Below, one piece after another: positions 9,756-19,682 of a stretch of DNA of 64,000 nt. Location: contig NZ_FTMN01000012.1 of NCBI RefSeq assembly GCF_900155945.1, positions 62,001-126,000 on the forward strand, read 5' to 3'. The notes below the pieces were generated by a model that made no database searches, was not told where the DNA came from, and worked only from the letters and a program-made list of their open reading frames with translations. The position numbers and the translations under genes are program-made. This DNA is from Marinobacterium stanieri. Lineage in GTDB: Bacteria > Pseudomonadota > Gammaproteobacteria > Pseudomonadales > Balneatricaceae. Positions within the stretch are counted from its first letter, which is position 1. Every line of letters begins with the position of its first letter.

Positions 9756-10490
9756 TTATTCCCTGTCTACAATCAGCGCGGTGACATTGTCATTGGCCTG
9801 ACGTGCCAAAGCCATGTTGACGAGATTGGCAACCGCCCGTTGCTTGTCCTCGCTGTAATAAAGCGTTTTGCCAAGCTCTAACTGTTCAATCATGTTGGAC
9901 AGCCCGTCACTGCAAAGCAAAAAACGGTCACCAATTTCGAGATCAAGATATTTCAACTCCACACTGGTATGAGTGTTCACACCCAGAGCCCTGGTCAAAA
10001 CATGGCTGGCAGGATGAGTTCCCTCAGGTGTGTCTGTGGAAATAACACCTTGATTGACCAAGGCTTCGTACTGGGTATGGTCTCGGGTAATCAGTTCAAA
10101 GCTATTGCCTCGCATGCGATAAAGTCGCGAGTCTCCGGCCCAAAGCACGGCTGCCTGCTCTTCATGGATAAGTAAGGCTATAACTGTTGTTCCGATAACA
10201 TCGTCGACATAAAAACTTTTGGACATATCGCAAAGCGCAGTGTTTGCCTCATCCAAGACCAGCTGCGCCTTATTGAGCAATTCAGAAAAACTTCTGAACT
10301 CAAGTGCCTCCAGGCTCTCCAGGCTTTGCGTGATCAAGTGACTGGCAATGCTGCCTTCCTTGTGGCCACCCATACCATCAGCGACACACCAAATTCCGCA
10401 GGTGTTAAGACATGCGAAGCTATCCTGATTTTCGCTCCTAACCATGCCTACATCCGTTTGTCCGTGGCCATTCCATCCTGGTGTGGTCAT
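9756..10490 (-). CDS. pppA: PP2C-family Ser/Thr phosphatase, T6SS regulator PppA
   Basis: This 244-residue protein has all main PP2C motifs: RSENQD (18-23), DGMGGH (38-43), GTT (100-102), AGDSR (118-122), CSDGLS (193-198) and DNVT (234-237). The metal-binding aspartates are intact, so it should be active. In Pseudomonas T6SS clusters PppA opposes the kinase PpkA on the FHA protein Fha. Fha is present in this operon but no PpkA gene lies in the window. It is 5 nt downstream of tagF and ends immediately before the lipoprotein gene. Confidence 0.92.
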   Translation of the reverse strand: MTTPGWNGHGQTDVGMVRSENQDSFACLNTCGIWCVADGMGGHKEGSIASHLITQSLESLEALEFRSFSELLNKAQLVLDEANTALCDMSKSFYVDDVIGTTVIALLIHEEQAAVLWAGDSRLYRMRGNSFELITRDHTQYEALVNQGVISTDTPEGTHPASHVLTRALGVNTHTSVELKYLDLEIGDRFLLCSDGLSNMIEQLELGKTLYYSEDKQRAVANLVNMALARQANDNVTALIVDRE

Positions 10491-10495
10491 ACTGC

Positions 10496-11146
10496 TCAGA
10501 ATCCATTCCCGGTTATCAATGCCTCATATTCACTGGCCTGAGGCAGCTCGGCAAAACTGCAAAAAGGCTTGTCCTTGCTGTTCAGCGACATGGATGACCA
10601 CCAGAGGCTCCCACCTACATCACCGACCATGAGATCCAGCACCAGCGGAAGGCGGCGCTGAACCAGTTCGGTACTGTTAGGCAACGTCATCGCATCACCC
10701 AACGCCAGACTGGAGGTTTTCTGCTGAATCAGTAGCTGAAGATCTTTTACATCCAGCTGGCGTTGCAGGGCTTCAATTCCTGACTGTTCAAGAGCAGTCA
10801 ACAAGGGTTCAGCTTCCTTGAACAACCATGCCGTAGGCACTCTTTCGGCATCCAGCTGGAACAACAGAAAGAGAGGAAAATAGCGACCGGCCGCATCTAC
10901 ACTAGGCAGCATCACCCCTGCAGTCGCTTGTGCTGGCTGATCAGGCACAAGCATACAAAAGCGCCATGCAGGTGATACCAAATACGCTTTCAGCCAAGGC
11001 ACCTCCCCCATCTTCGTCCGACTTGCGTAGATCACATCATTGCACCAGTCGTACAAACCTGCCGTCAGTTCGGCATTTGTATGCAGGCTGACAAAATCCC
11101 CATGAGCGGGGAGCTTGCCGTAAATTCCAATTTCTACCCCGGACAT
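10496..11146 (-). CDS. tagF: T6SS-associated protein TagF (ImpM)
   Basis: This 216-residue protein is of the ImpM/TagF family, with the typical opening GIYGKLPAHGDFV (about 7-19), then W-rich PAWRFCMLVP and PSVDAAGRYFPLFLLF. TagF acts as a post-translational repressor of the T6SS in Pseudomonas and Agrobacterium, linked to the Fha/PpkA/PppA pathway. The gene overlaps tssM by 1 nt and precedes pppA, so the regulatory genes form a block inside the structural operon. Confidence 0.93.
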   Translation of the reverse strand: MSGVEIGIYGKLPAHGDFVSLHTNAELTAGLYDWCNDVIYASRTKMGEVPWLKAYLVSPAWRFCMLVPDQPAQATAGVMLPSVDAAGRYFPLFLLFQLDAERVPTAWLFKEAEPLLTALEQSGIEALQRQLDVKDLQLLIQQKTSSLALGDAMTLPNSTELVQRRLPLVLDLMVGDVGGSLWWSSMSLNSKDKPFCSFAELPQASEYEALITGNGF

Positions 11147-14100
11147 CAGTTACACCTCAGCTGTCGCAATTCAGCTAATTGGAACGGGTTGTATACGCTC
11201 CCCGCCTTCACCTCCATTGAAACGCGATAGCGTCCTTTCAGCTGGAAGGTCAATTCATAACGCTCGGCATCCAAACGTTTCACATCAGCACGATCAAAGA
11301 GTCTGAACAACGCCCACTCGCCTTGCTCGGTAATGGATTCCTGACCCTCAAGAGTGACGACCACCAATCGAGCGATACCACGCTTACCAGAAGCCCTGTT
11401 GGCTCCCGGCCAAACAAAACGACGCCCAGTGACCGGACCGTGCGCATATCCCATTTGTTCACCATCGATAGAAAGGCTCATCCGCAAAATCGATTTATCC
11501 ATCCGCACAGGCTTGATTTCAAAGGAAACGGCTGGGCTGTTAGCACCTGTTCTGTAGAAGGTATCGCGAATAGATCGACCCAATTCCAAATGGCGAAGTA
11601 CATCATCGGAGAAGCCCAGGCTGATACCCTGGCTATAGTTCCACCGCCAGGGACGACGGGAAGTATCGATATGGTCTATCACAACATCGTTAAAGTACTG
11701 ATCAAGTGTTCCGCCTGGTGCGAAATAGGCGGTCATGTCATCCAGCGTAATTTCTCGCTGACTGCGCTTGTTGAATGGGTAGCGCCCTTCAATCATTTTC
11801 TTACAGTGTCGCACCACATCGTTTTCCCAGCGCCGGCTCATATATTGCCTTGCATCCGAGGTTGTATGACGCTTCGCGCTCTGGGAAATTTTTCCCATAA
11901 GGCCGGCAAGAAACACGGGCTGTCGTGATGCTTCCGCATCCATATCCTGCAGAACTGAAGAAGATCCCATGGGTTCAGATGAAGCCTGGAATGCAGTACG
12001 TCCTCTGTTCAGAGCGCCATCCATTGCTTTCATCTCAACATAGAGTTCATCCAGCATTCTGATTGTCCCTTCAATCGGTGCCGGCCGATCTTCCTCTGCA
12101 CTGACCAAGACGTTCAAGTCCGCAAAGTACTCAACGACCGGGTTTGGCAAGCGATCTCTAAGTGCAAGTGCCTCACCGGTATTAATCAGATTGGCTGAAG
12201 TATCACCATCTGTTGTGCTGTTATCTACATCAGCAACCTCAGGCAAGCTGGCAAAAGCCTCATCAGATGTGTGATAGGCAATTGCCTTGAGCAGATCAAC
12301 CAAAGGGGAATCCTTACTGGCCAGCTCTCGCAGAACTCCAAGAGTCTCCCGCGGACTGTTCATCGGGGTAAAGTCCACCTGATCCAGATAGTTTCTCCAG
12401 ACCTGAAGGTACTCATCCAAATACATTCCTTCCAGCTGCCGCTCCATCTTGTTTGCACTGACGCCAATAGACTCAAGGCCGTACTCCTGACCCATCACCC
12501 ATTCATCACTCAGATAGCGCCCTAATAAGTCAGCACGCTTCTCCAGGAAATATTTCCTGTAACCCTCACGCGTGAAAAACCCGTTCACATCGGCTGTGAT
12601 CGGCTGGCCATTCCGGAACCTGAACATGTACACAGCCTGGCTGCCGATGGCATCCACTAAACGAAAGGGTGTTAGCTCAGGATCAGCAAGGCCATTTTGT
12701 CGAAGCCGGAAATACAGGCGCCGAGCGGGAGGCAGCGTACTCAGGATTTGACGAACGCCAGCTACAAGCTCGGTATCCGGCTCGACATCTGACTCCTGAG
12801 GCAGGTACTCAAGCAACGCATGTAAATGTGCCTCTAACTGTTCTCGATCATTCCCTCTTGTTCCCTGTGGTAGACGGTGTTCCCATTCACGTTTAAACCA
12901 CCCCTGCACCGCGGTCGATTCAAGATGCTGAGGCGACGTCAGCATCAGATACACCCTCAGTGTTTCATACAAGTAATCGGCGTTGTTTTGACGGTCATGC
13001 AGGCGCTGCTCGACTTGCAACAGCAGGCGTGGGAAAAAGCCCTTATAGAGCAACTGCTGATAAGCCGAAACTGCTCCCTGGCCAATTTTGTCCCCCTGGT
13101 TCAGACCCAGATAGTGCCACCAGGGGATGGAACTGGCTTGCTGGTCGGCATACCCGCCCGGCAATTGCCTTACCTGTTCCAGCGCGGTGGCGGGCGCCAG
13201 CACGCTCTGGTCATAGCGACTTATTTCAGCAATGCTTTCATTCGAAGCCTGGACAGCTGCATTAGCACGCTGAACCAGCCCCTGGTTTTCCACAAAACCA
13301 TAGCCCCAGTAACCAGCCACCCCAAGCGACAGCAGCAAGACAGATGCATATCCCAGCATATGGAAAATAAACATCCGCTTCTCATGCTTGATGTTGGTAC
13401 CGGCTAGACCGGCTTCGGCAAAAATAACCTTCTGGAACAGGTGCCGCAGGAAGTACCCCTTGCCTTTGCCTGGCCTGAGACCTTGCGCTTCAGCCCGAAG
13501 GCCAAACCGTGCACCCAGAGCATTCACTACACGGTCCAAAGTCGTGCCGTCCTGAGTGCCACTGGTGAAATACACCCCTCTCAACATTGGCTGCGTTTCA
13601 AAGCGCGTGGATTTGAATACCTCTTGTAAAAAAGTAACGATAGAGCCCTGCAGCAGACCAAATGAACGGGGAAACAGATAAATCTGATTGCGGCGCCCAA
13701 GATCATTCTCCACCTGCAGGCGCTCAAGCTCTCGTGACTGAATTCGATCCTGTAGGGTGCGAAACTCCGTCAAAAAAGTTGGGACAACATCCTGCTCTTC
13801 ATCACCTTCGTATGGGTAGGTGATACCCCACACCTGCTCCCTTTCTTCTCTGTCCAGATCATCAAAATATTCACTGAACCCAGGCAAAAGGTCACACTTG
13901 GTAAAGCAGATATAAACAGGAAACCGTATCCCGAAACGTTCCTGAAACTCCTGAATACGCTGTTTGATTTGCCTGGCATGCGCAATCAGTTCAGATTCCT
14001 GGAGCTTGAGCAAACTCTCGACAGGAAAGCTGATAATGATGCCATTGATAGGCTTTTGCTTGCGGTAACGCCCAAGCAACTCAAGGAAGCCCTGCCACTC

Positions 14101-14700
14101 CGCTTCATCCTGCTCTGATTGTGAGTCTCGGCTGGTATAACGCCCAGCCGTATCAAGCAACACAGCCTCATCAGTGAACCACCAATCACAGTTACGTGTT
14201 CCTCCGACACCCTTGATTGATGCGCCGACAGAATCTTGCAGTGGGAAGTGCAAATCAGAGTTGACCAAGGCTGTTGTTTTGCCTGCACCGGGTGGGCCTA
14301 TCATCACGTACCAGGGTAAGACATACAGATAGCTGCCGCGCCCACCTTCCCGCGTTTTGACTTTTTTCAACATGGAAAGCGCTGTGTCGAACTTTTCCTT
14401 CAGTTCATCAATTTCACCTTGGGCAGGCTGTGCCTTCTCGGCTTCCGGTTTCGAGGCAATCTCAGACGAAAGCTGTTCATTCTTGCGCTTATTCTGAAAA
14501 TAGGTTTTAGCTTTGTACAACAAGGCCATACCAAACATGCCGGCAATCATTCCACCGCGGGTTAACGCCGAACCGAAGGGGTCATTTCCCCCAATCATTA
14601 CTGCTGGCAGAACAAACCATATCAGCAGTGCAATAACCACCAGCGCCAAAAGGCCAAACAGTGTTTTGAGCCGCGAAGCCAAAGCAGTCAAAAAGCGCAT
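11146..14700 (-). CDS. tssM: T6SS membrane complex protein TssM (IcmF)
   Basis: This 1184-residue inner-membrane protein joins TssL inside and TssJ outside. Two N-terminal membrane segments (about 12-32 and 45-62) are followed by a cytoplasmic NTPase-like domain with a complete Walker A, GPPGAGKT (135-142), and LLDTAGRY (181-188). A third membrane segment lies near 450-470 (MLGYASVLLLSLGVAGYWGYG). The long periplasmic part ends in the TssJ-contacting C-terminal domain. Not all TssM proteins keep the Walker motif; this one does. It overlaps tagF by 1 nt and starts 2 nt after tssL. Confidence 0.96.
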   Translation of the reverse strand: MRFLTALASRLKTLFGLLALVVIALLIWFVLPAVMIGGNDPFGSALTRGGMIAGMFGMALLYKAKTYFQNKRKNEQLSSEIASKPEAEKAQPAQGEIDELKEKFDTALSMLKKVKTREGGRGSYLYVLPWYVMIGPPGAGKTTALVNSDLHFPLQDSVGASIKGVGGTRNCDWWFTDEAVLLDTAGRYTSRDSQSEQDEAEWQGFLELLGRYRKQKPINGIIISFPVESLLKLQESELIAHARQIKQRIQEFQERFGIRFPVYICFTKCDLLPGFSEYFDDLDREEREQVWGITYPYEGDEEQDVVPTFLTEFRTLQDRIQSRELERLQVENDLGRRNQIYLFPRSFGLLQGSIVTFLQEVFKSTRFETQPMLRGVYFTSGTQDGTTLDRVVNALGARFGLRAEAQGLRPGKGKGYFLRHLFQKVIFAEAGLAGTNIKHEKRMFIFHMLGYASVLLLSLGVAGYWGYGFVENQGLVQRANAAVQASNESIAEISRYDQSVLAPATALEQVRQLPGGYADQQASSIPWWHYLGLNQGDKIGQGAVSAYQQLLYKGFFPRLLLQVEQRLHDRQNNADYLYETLRVYLMLTSPQHLESTAVQGWFKREWEHRLPQGTRGNDREQLEAHLHALLEYLPQESDVEPDTELVAGVRQILSTLPPARRLYFRLRQNGLADPELTPFRLVDAIGSQAVYMFRFRNGQPITADVNGFFTREGYRKYFLEKRADLLGRYLSDEWVMGQEYGLESIGVSANKMERQLEGMYLDEYLQVWRNYLDQVDFTPMNSPRETLGVLRELASKDSPLVDLLKAIAYHTSDEAFASLPEVADVDNSTTDGDTSANLINTGEALALRDRLPNPVVEYFADLNVLVSAEEDRPAPIEGTIRMLDELYVEMKAMDGALNRGRTAFQASSEPMGSSSVLQDMDAEASRQPVFLAGLMGKISQSAKRHTTSDARQYMSRRWENDVVRHCKKMIEGRYPFNKRSQREITLDDMTAYFAPGGTLDQYFNDVVIDHIDTSRRPWRWNYSQGISLGFSDDVLRHLELGRSIRDTFYRTGANSPAVSFEIKPVRMDKSILRMSLSIDGEQMGYAHGPVTGRRFVWPGANRASGKRGIARLVVVTLEGQESITEQGEWALFRLFDRADVKRLDAERYELTFQLKGRYRVSMEVKAGSVYNPFQLAELRQLRCN

Positions 14701-14702
14701 GA

Positions 14703-16028
14703 TTATTCTCCCTCACCCGTTCGCCAGACAACGTTGGACAGCAGCACTATCTCTACTCGGCGGTTCTTGGCTCTTCCTTCTGCACTACCGTTGTCGGCAA
14801 CCGGAACGGTGTCGGCCTTTGCTTCCACTTCGAAACGTTCAGATTCACGTGTGTAAGCGGCCAAATGATCGGCCACTTCTTCCGCTCGAGCCAAAGAGAG
14901 ATGCCAATTGGATGGATATTTGAAAGTACTGATTGGCTGACTATCTGAGTGCCCTTCCACCAGAACTTTGCCTTCAACCTCATACAGGGCCTGGGCGATT
15001 CGCTTCAGCAAGGGCTCATAACTGGCAATAATTCCCGCTTGTGCAGAACGGAAAAACAGATCCCCCCGCAAGATTATTCGCACACGGTTATCACGTTCCT
15101 CTACAGCCACCAGGTTTTCATCGATTTCCGGCTTTAGAAAAATACGCAACTTTTGCAGGGCCGAGAGATCAACAACACGTTGGCGTTCGAAAGAAGTACT
15201 TACACTTTCAGCAAGATTCGCTGCATCACGAAACACGGGGGTCGATATTTGGTTTAGCAGGTATAGCAAGGTGAAAAACAATAATGCCAGCACACCTGCC
15301 ATCACCGCTGTAAAAGCCCACAGAGGGACAAACCTGCGAAGGTTTCGATTTGCACTGGCGACACCTTGCCAATGAGGTGAAAGCTGTCGAATGGTCTCAC
15401 CACGCTGGGTCCGAATCACTCGATACAAGCGAGAACGGATCTCTGCAAGCTTTCCCATCCGGTCTGCCTCCAGGGCGTATCGACCTTCAAAGCCAAGTGT
15501 CAGGCAGATATACATTAACTCGAGAAGATCCACATTGGCTCCCGGGTCTTTTTCAAGCCGGGTCAACATGATAAAAAAGTTCTCCCCTCCCCAAGTTTCA
15601 TTATGAAAAATGCTTAGAAGACTGCGTGTTTGCCAATCACTCTGCCCTCCCCAAGGGGTATTCAGAACAACTTCGTCCAGAACTGTGCATAATATATAAC
15701 GCCCCATCATCACAGTTCTGATGTCAACACCTGACTGACGAGCATTATTTTCATACTGCTCAATTTCTTCGCTCATCTGCTGGCGTAACAAACCCGCACT
15801 GGGATTGGAATGTGAGCGCCTGATAGTAGGAATCAGGCTCAACAACTTGAAGGCAGCATTTTCCAGACGATTGAAGCCGGAACTCACCTTGCCATCACAG
15901 TCATCAAAAAGCGTCGACCACTGCCCAGTCGCTCGATCATGAGGGTCCGTTGCAGGTTCAGAAAAGCCTGACTGCCCGCCGGGTGTTGGAATAACGACCG
16001 TACGATCACCGCTGAAATCCATTTCCAC
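14703..16028 (-). CDS. tssL: T6SS membrane protein TssL with C-terminal OmpA-like domain
   Basis: This 441-residue protein has a DotU/TssL cytoplasmic domain (about 45-215, with YILCTVLDEVVLNTPWGG and TWGGENFFIMLTRL). A single membrane segment (about 233-258) leads to a periplasmic OmpA/MotB-like domain (about 320-441). That domain keeps the peptidoglycan-contacting GHSDSQPI and the closing NRRVEIVL. It is the specialised type of TssL that supplies its own cell-wall anchor, so no TagL-like gene is needed. It lies 20 nt after tssK and 2 nt before tssM. Confidence 0.95.
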   Translation of the reverse strand: MEMDFSGDRTVVIPTPGGQSGFSEPATDPHDRATGQWSTLFDDCDGKVSSGFNRLENAAFKLLSLIPTIRRSHSNPSAGLLRQQMSEEIEQYENNARQSGVDIRTVMMGRYILCTVLDEVVLNTPWGGQSDWQTRSLLSIFHNETWGGENFFIMLTRLEKDPGANVDLLELMYICLTLGFEGRYALEADRMGKLAEIRSRLYRVIRTQRGETIRQLSPHWQGVASANRNLRRFVPLWAFTAVMAGVLALLFFTLLYLLNQISTPVFRDAANLAESVSTSFERQRVVDLSALQKLRIFLKPEIDENLVAVEERDNRVRIILRGDLFFRSAQAGIIASYEPLLKRIAQALYEVEGKVLVEGHSDSQPISTFKYPSNWHLSLARAEEVADHLAAYTRESERFEVEAKADTVPVADNGSAEGRAKNRRVEIVLLSNVVWRTGEGE

Positions 16029-16048
16029 CTATTCCATTTACAGCGTGG

Positions 16049-17371
16049 TTATTTGATTGCCCACAATTCCAGTTGAATACCAGGAAACTGGCTGCCAATA
16101 TGCAATGCCAAACCTCTGGACTCACATATCTGTTGCCACAAGACTCCCTGAGTGGCCAACTCGAAGTACACAGCGCCGTTGTAGTAGGGGATTTGACGTG
16201 GAGCGACAGGAAGGGGCTCCAAACGGACACCTGGCAATTGCCGGTTAACCAGACTGGTAATCTGCTCCAACGGACCAATCTTGGCCTGGGCCGGCAACAG
16301 GCTCCTTAGATCCTCCCGCGGCATATCCGCTCTGACACAGAGTACAAACAGAGATTCAGATTCTGTTTCCGGTATATAACCGACGCGGATTCCATACCCT
16401 TTTTCTTCGAGCTCAATCTTGATTGCATTTTGATCAAGCATCGTACCAAGTGGCTGCTGCAATACCGCCTCAAATGCTTCGAATGTCTGTTGAAGATCCT
16501 CATGCTGATAAACCGGTCGGCCTCTCAGCTTCTTGCCTTCCGCAGTAAATGTGGCTAATTCACCGGCATACTGCACAAGCACACGGTACAGCTCAGCCGG
16601 ATGCAGATGATCTGTTTTGGTATAATGCTCAAGTAAAGGTTCTTGCCGGTTCAGCAACTGCAAAAGTAAAAAATCCGCCACCTCGACGGATCCGCCACCT
16701 GCTGCAGAATTAAGTCTATCTGCAAGCGCCATAATTCGCATTTGTGTTAACCCATGCACCTCATTCAAAACTTTTGATATCAAGGTTGAATGCATTGCAT
16801 TCAGGGTTGGCGCCACATAGTTTTCATCCAGCTCAACCGACTGGTTTTTTACTGACCGAATACGTGCAACAGGTATCCCCGTAAACTGGTGATGATATTC
16901 TCGAGCGGGCAGAAGATGCGTTTTCTTTCCTGCAACTTCAATATCTGCCAATGTACTTGATCCTGCGACTACATCGGGAACTTCCAGACTGGATATCCGG
17001 TAGCGGGCATTCGTATCCGCTTGCACCTGACGATCTATATCTTTAGTTCCTGCCCGCCAGATAGGCGTAGCCAAATATACCAGGCTGCCTTCATCCTCAA
17101 CCGTCAGCTCAAGCGGTTCGGGAACATCGTCTTCTGCCGGGATAACAATCAGGCTGCCATCAGGCATGATGGCACGGCACTTCCTGATCACAACCTTACC
17201 CAGGCGCAACGCGGAGTCATCAAACTCCAGCGCACTGACCCCCCATCCATATGGGTGAAGTTGAGCACGTGTCTCACTGAACATTTGCTCTAAATAGCGG
17301 TCCTGCTGTTGAAAATGCTGCGGCCGGATAAACATCCCTTCAAGCCACGCAACCTTGCGATGCCAACTCAT
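16049..17371 (-). CDS. tssK: T6SS baseplate-membrane connector TssK
   Basis: This 440-residue protein is TssK (ImpJ/VasE), the trimeric cytoplasmic adaptor that links the baseplate to the TssL-TssM membrane complex. Its opening (VAWLEGMFIRPQHFQQQDRY) is the strongest family signature. LLPAREYHHQFTGIPVARI is also typical. Length matches the family. It starts 6 nt after tssJ. Confidence 0.96.
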   Translation of the reverse strand: MSWHRKVAWLEGMFIRPQHFQQQDRYLEQMFSETRAQLHPYGWGVSALEFDDSALRLGKVVIRKCRAIMPDGSLIVIPAEDDVPEPLELTVEDEGSLVYLATPIWRAGTKDIDRQVQADTNARYRISSLEVPDVVAGSSTLADIEVAGKKTHLLPAREYHHQFTGIPVARIRSVKNQSVELDENYVAPTLNAMHSTLISKVLNEVHGLTQMRIMALADRLNSAAGGGSVEVADFLLLQLLNRQEPLLEHYTKTDHLHPAELYRVLVQYAGELATFTAEGKKLRGRPVYQHEDLQQTFEAFEAVLQQPLGTMLDQNAIKIELEEKGYGIRVGYIPETESESLFVLCVRADMPREDLRSLLPAQAKIGPLEQITSLVNRQLPGVRLEPLPVAPRQIPYYNGAVYFELATQGVLWQQICESRGLALHIGSQFPGIQLELWAIK

Positions 17372-17377
17372 AATCCT

Positions 17378-17926
17378 TTATTCGCCCTCTACCATTTCAA
17401 TTGCGGACCGTTCCGCCACCACATCGATCCGCATGGCTCTTTGCGAGGAAATAATACGACTCAAAAAACCTCGCGAATCTCGCACCTGCAAAGAGTCACG
17501 CCAGCTAGACTCATCGATATCACGGTACGCCGCGACGACACCTATGTAGCGGGTTCGCGGGTTCAAATCGGTGCTGATACTTTCATTACCTCCGGGAAGC
17601 AATATCAAATACTGCTCATCCAAAAGCCCTTCGGGCTTACTGGCTCCTTGATACAATGAGAAAAAGTCTTTCCGTTGAAAATCATTGATATTTTCAAATT
17701 GGTAAACTCGAACTTCAAGAGGTGATGCCTGCCCACTGTCATCAGGGTTTATATCTGTATTTGCATCAATATACATTTCGAGCTTAATGGGCTTTCCCTT
17801 ATCCACCAAAACTTCCTCAATACCATCAAGTGGATTAAGAATGGCTTCTATAGGGTTCTTGCTGGCACACCCGGCGAGATGCAACACAGCAAAAATTAAA
17901 ACTACCCATTTACAATACAGTTTCAT
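17378..17926 (-). CDS. tssJ: T6SS outer-membrane lipoprotein TssJ
   Basis: This 182-residue lipoprotein has a short signal peptide with lipobox LAGC (Cys 20), followed by a small beta-sandwich domain. Segments EVRVYQFENINDF and ARYIGVVAAYRDID-like sequence are typical of TssJ (SciN/VasD). It tethers the C-terminal domain of TssM to the outer membrane. It overlaps the fha gene by 4 nt and lies just before tssK. Confidence 0.92.
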   Translation of the reverse strand: MKLYCKWVVLIFAVLHLAGCASKNPIEAILNPLDGIEEVLVDKGKPIKLEMYIDANTDINPDDSGQASPLEVRVYQFENINDFQRKDFFSLYQGASKPEGLLDEQYLILLPGGNESISTDLNPRTRYIGVVAAYRDIDESSWRDSLQVRDSRGFLSRIISSQRAMRIDVVAERSAIEMVEGE

Positions 17927-19359
17927 TTCAACTGCCTTAGTCGATCTTCATAAGCTTTACCAAACTCATTGGCAAATAGGCTTTGAAAGTCGTCTTTCAT
18001 GAGAGAGCAAATTTCCTCATAAAAGTCTTTATACTCTTTCCAGTAGTCAATCTGCTCACGCCCCATAATATTTCTGCTTTTGTACCTGGGCCTGCGTGTA
18101 AAACCATCCTCCAGTTGGCCAGGGTCAAACCTTGAAAGCAACTTTTCAAATGCAGATTGGATACCAGACATCATAGCCAATTGATGTGCCTGAACATCAC
18201 GAAACCCCTCCGTAGCCGCAGCAGAAGAGCTCATATATGCAGAAGAACCTGACATAAGCATAATTTTGAGCGCCTCCACACCTGTTGGAGAAAACTTGAG
18301 CGGATTGTTTTCGGAGGGTCTGATCATGGTTTGTTGCAATCTGAACTCACCTTTCACCAGGCTCCGCGTTGCCAAGGCTTCAACAATTCCTTGTAACAGG
18401 ATTCTCAACAATTCACCCAGTTCCTTTGCGACCTCACTTGTATCTTTATCGCTTCGGTTGAGCTCAGCTGAAACACCAGCAGACTCAAGAAACAACTCAA
18501 AGTCACTTTTTGAGTTATTACACGGATTAGTGTTTGCCGCTCGCGCCTCAGAAAGCTCAACCTGTGGAGTGCTTGTAAAAGCCTCGGAGGAGCCCTCAGT
18601 CTCTACAACAGGCGTCCGATTCAAATCCTGCTGCACAAACGCTTCAGTATCATGCTGGGTTTGAAAATCTGGCTCGTCGGCCATACCTGTAACGGCTGTT
18701 GACCCGCCTGAAGCGATTACAGGGGGAACTGTTGTTCCTTCCAACTGGTCAAGCCAGTTCTCGGGAATTGCCCCGCTAACTGGCGTATCAACTCGCTCAT
18801 CGGGTGGCCCGCTGAATGCTGGTGAAACCTCGGAGGCAGACGGCACCCTGAAAGTTTCCTTTTCAGGAGGAACCACTTTCTGTGCTATACGGTTAATCTG
18901 GGGACTATCTAAATGAGCGCCGTGAGAACCCAGATCAGGAACTGGCGCAATGATTTTGGCAAAGTCAGGTGTTTCTCCGATAGGGGAATCCATTGACAAC
19001 AACTCATCAAAAGATTCACCGACGCTCTCAGGCGCACCAACATCTGAGAGCTCTGCTTTGATTTCGAAGCCCCCTACAGTAAATAAGTCACCCTGCTTCA
19101 AGACGATACTTGAACCACGACCAACAGGCTCATCTGCTCCATTCAGGAACACACCGTTGGTACTAATATCAGTTAAATGGAACTCGTTGTTTTTGCGATG
19201 AATGACACAATGCTTACTAGAGATATGCAGGTCGGGGTCAGGCAATACCCAAGAATTATCCGTGCCTCGACCGATAGAAAAAACATCCACATCGACCAAA
19301 ACACTCTCGGCGCCCGAGCCAAAATGTTGCCCATTGACGACTATTAAATTCAGTTCCAT
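17923..19359 (-). CDS. fha: T6SS FHA-domain scaffold protein (Fha/TagH)
   Basis: This 478-residue protein has an N-terminal FHA domain (about 24-95). Its phosphothreonine-binding pattern is GRGTDNSW, SSKHC and TDISTNGVFLNG. A low-complexity Ser/Pro/Glu linker (about 105-285) leads to the ImpI/VasC C-terminal domain (about 290-478, with RPRYKSRNIMG). In other bacteria Fha is phosphorylated by PpkA and dephosphorylated by PppA to trigger assembly. It is the first gene of the cluster, with an AGGA ribosome site about 10 nt before the ATG. A long AT-rich region lies upstream. Confidence 0.92.
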   Translation of the reverse strand: MELNLIVVNGQHFGSGAESVLVDVDVFSIGRGTDNSWVLPDPDLHISSKHCVIHRKNNEFHLTDISTNGVFLNGADEPVGRGSSIVLKQGDLFTVGGFEIKAELSDVGAPESVGESFDELLSMDSPIGETPDFAKIIAPVPDLGSHGAHLDSPQINRIAQKVVPPEKETFRVPSASEVSPAFSGPPDERVDTPVSGAIPENWLDQLEGTTVPPVIASGGSTAVTGMADEPDFQTQHDTEAFVQQDLNRTPVVETEGSSEAFTSTPQVELSEARAANTNPCNNSKSDFELFLESAGVSAELNRSDKDTSEVAKELGELLRILLQGIVEALATRSLVKGEFRLQQTMIRPSENNPLKFSPTGVEALKIMLMSGSSAYMSSSAAATEGFRDVQAHQLAMMSGIQSAFEKLLSRFDPGQLEDGFTRRPRYKSRNIMGREQIDYWKEYKDFYEEICSLMKDDFQSLFANEFGKAYEDRLRQLK

Positions 19360-19630
19360 TGAATTAATTCCTGGTAGCCCAGTTTAAAATCGTGCTACAT
19401 GTTAATTCAGCAGAATACTGTTTTAAAGAGTATTTTTTAAAATTAAAAATCAGAACATGTTGCCAAATGGTGTCGAAAATCAAAAATGTCGCACCACTGC
19501 AACGATAAGCACTATTATGGTATATAAATATGCGCAGGAGGGAATGATATTTGAAATATTAAAGAAAAACCTTAATAACAATTTAACTAAAGGTTAATTA
19601 TATTTAAGTTTAGTCCTAGATAAAAATTAT
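19360..19630. promoter_or_regulatory. AT-rich intergenic region upstream of the T6SS operon
   Basis: About 270 nt of strikingly AT-rich sequence separate fha from the fliS terminator. It contains no ORF I can support. As fha is the first gene of the minus-strand T6SS operon, the operon promoter should be here. I could not assign -35/-10 or -24/-12 boxes with confidence. The AT richness would suit binding by H-NS/MvaT-type silencers, but that is inference. Confidence 0.45.
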
Positions 19631-19652
19631 AAAAAAACCGGGCTATGCCCGG
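19631..19652 (-). terminator. Rho-independent terminator after fliS
   Basis: Read on the minus strand, CCGGGC-ATA-GCCCGG forms a 6-bp GC stem directly followed by seven T residues (19637-19631). It begins about 30 nt after the fliS stop and should end the flaG-fliD-fliS transcript. It insulates the T6SS operon behind it. Confidence 0.9.
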
Positions 19653-19682
19653 CTTCGAGTAAATACAGCACAACCTATCAAC

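Noticed and set aside
12877-13407. 176-codon plus-strand frame within tssM
   Set aside because: It is antisense to a well-supported coding sequence and has no recognisable product.
19430-19560. Possible sigma-54 promoter upstream of fha
   Set aside because: GG...GC pairs on the minus strand do not have the required 10-nt spacing with both dinucleotides intact, so I did not call it.
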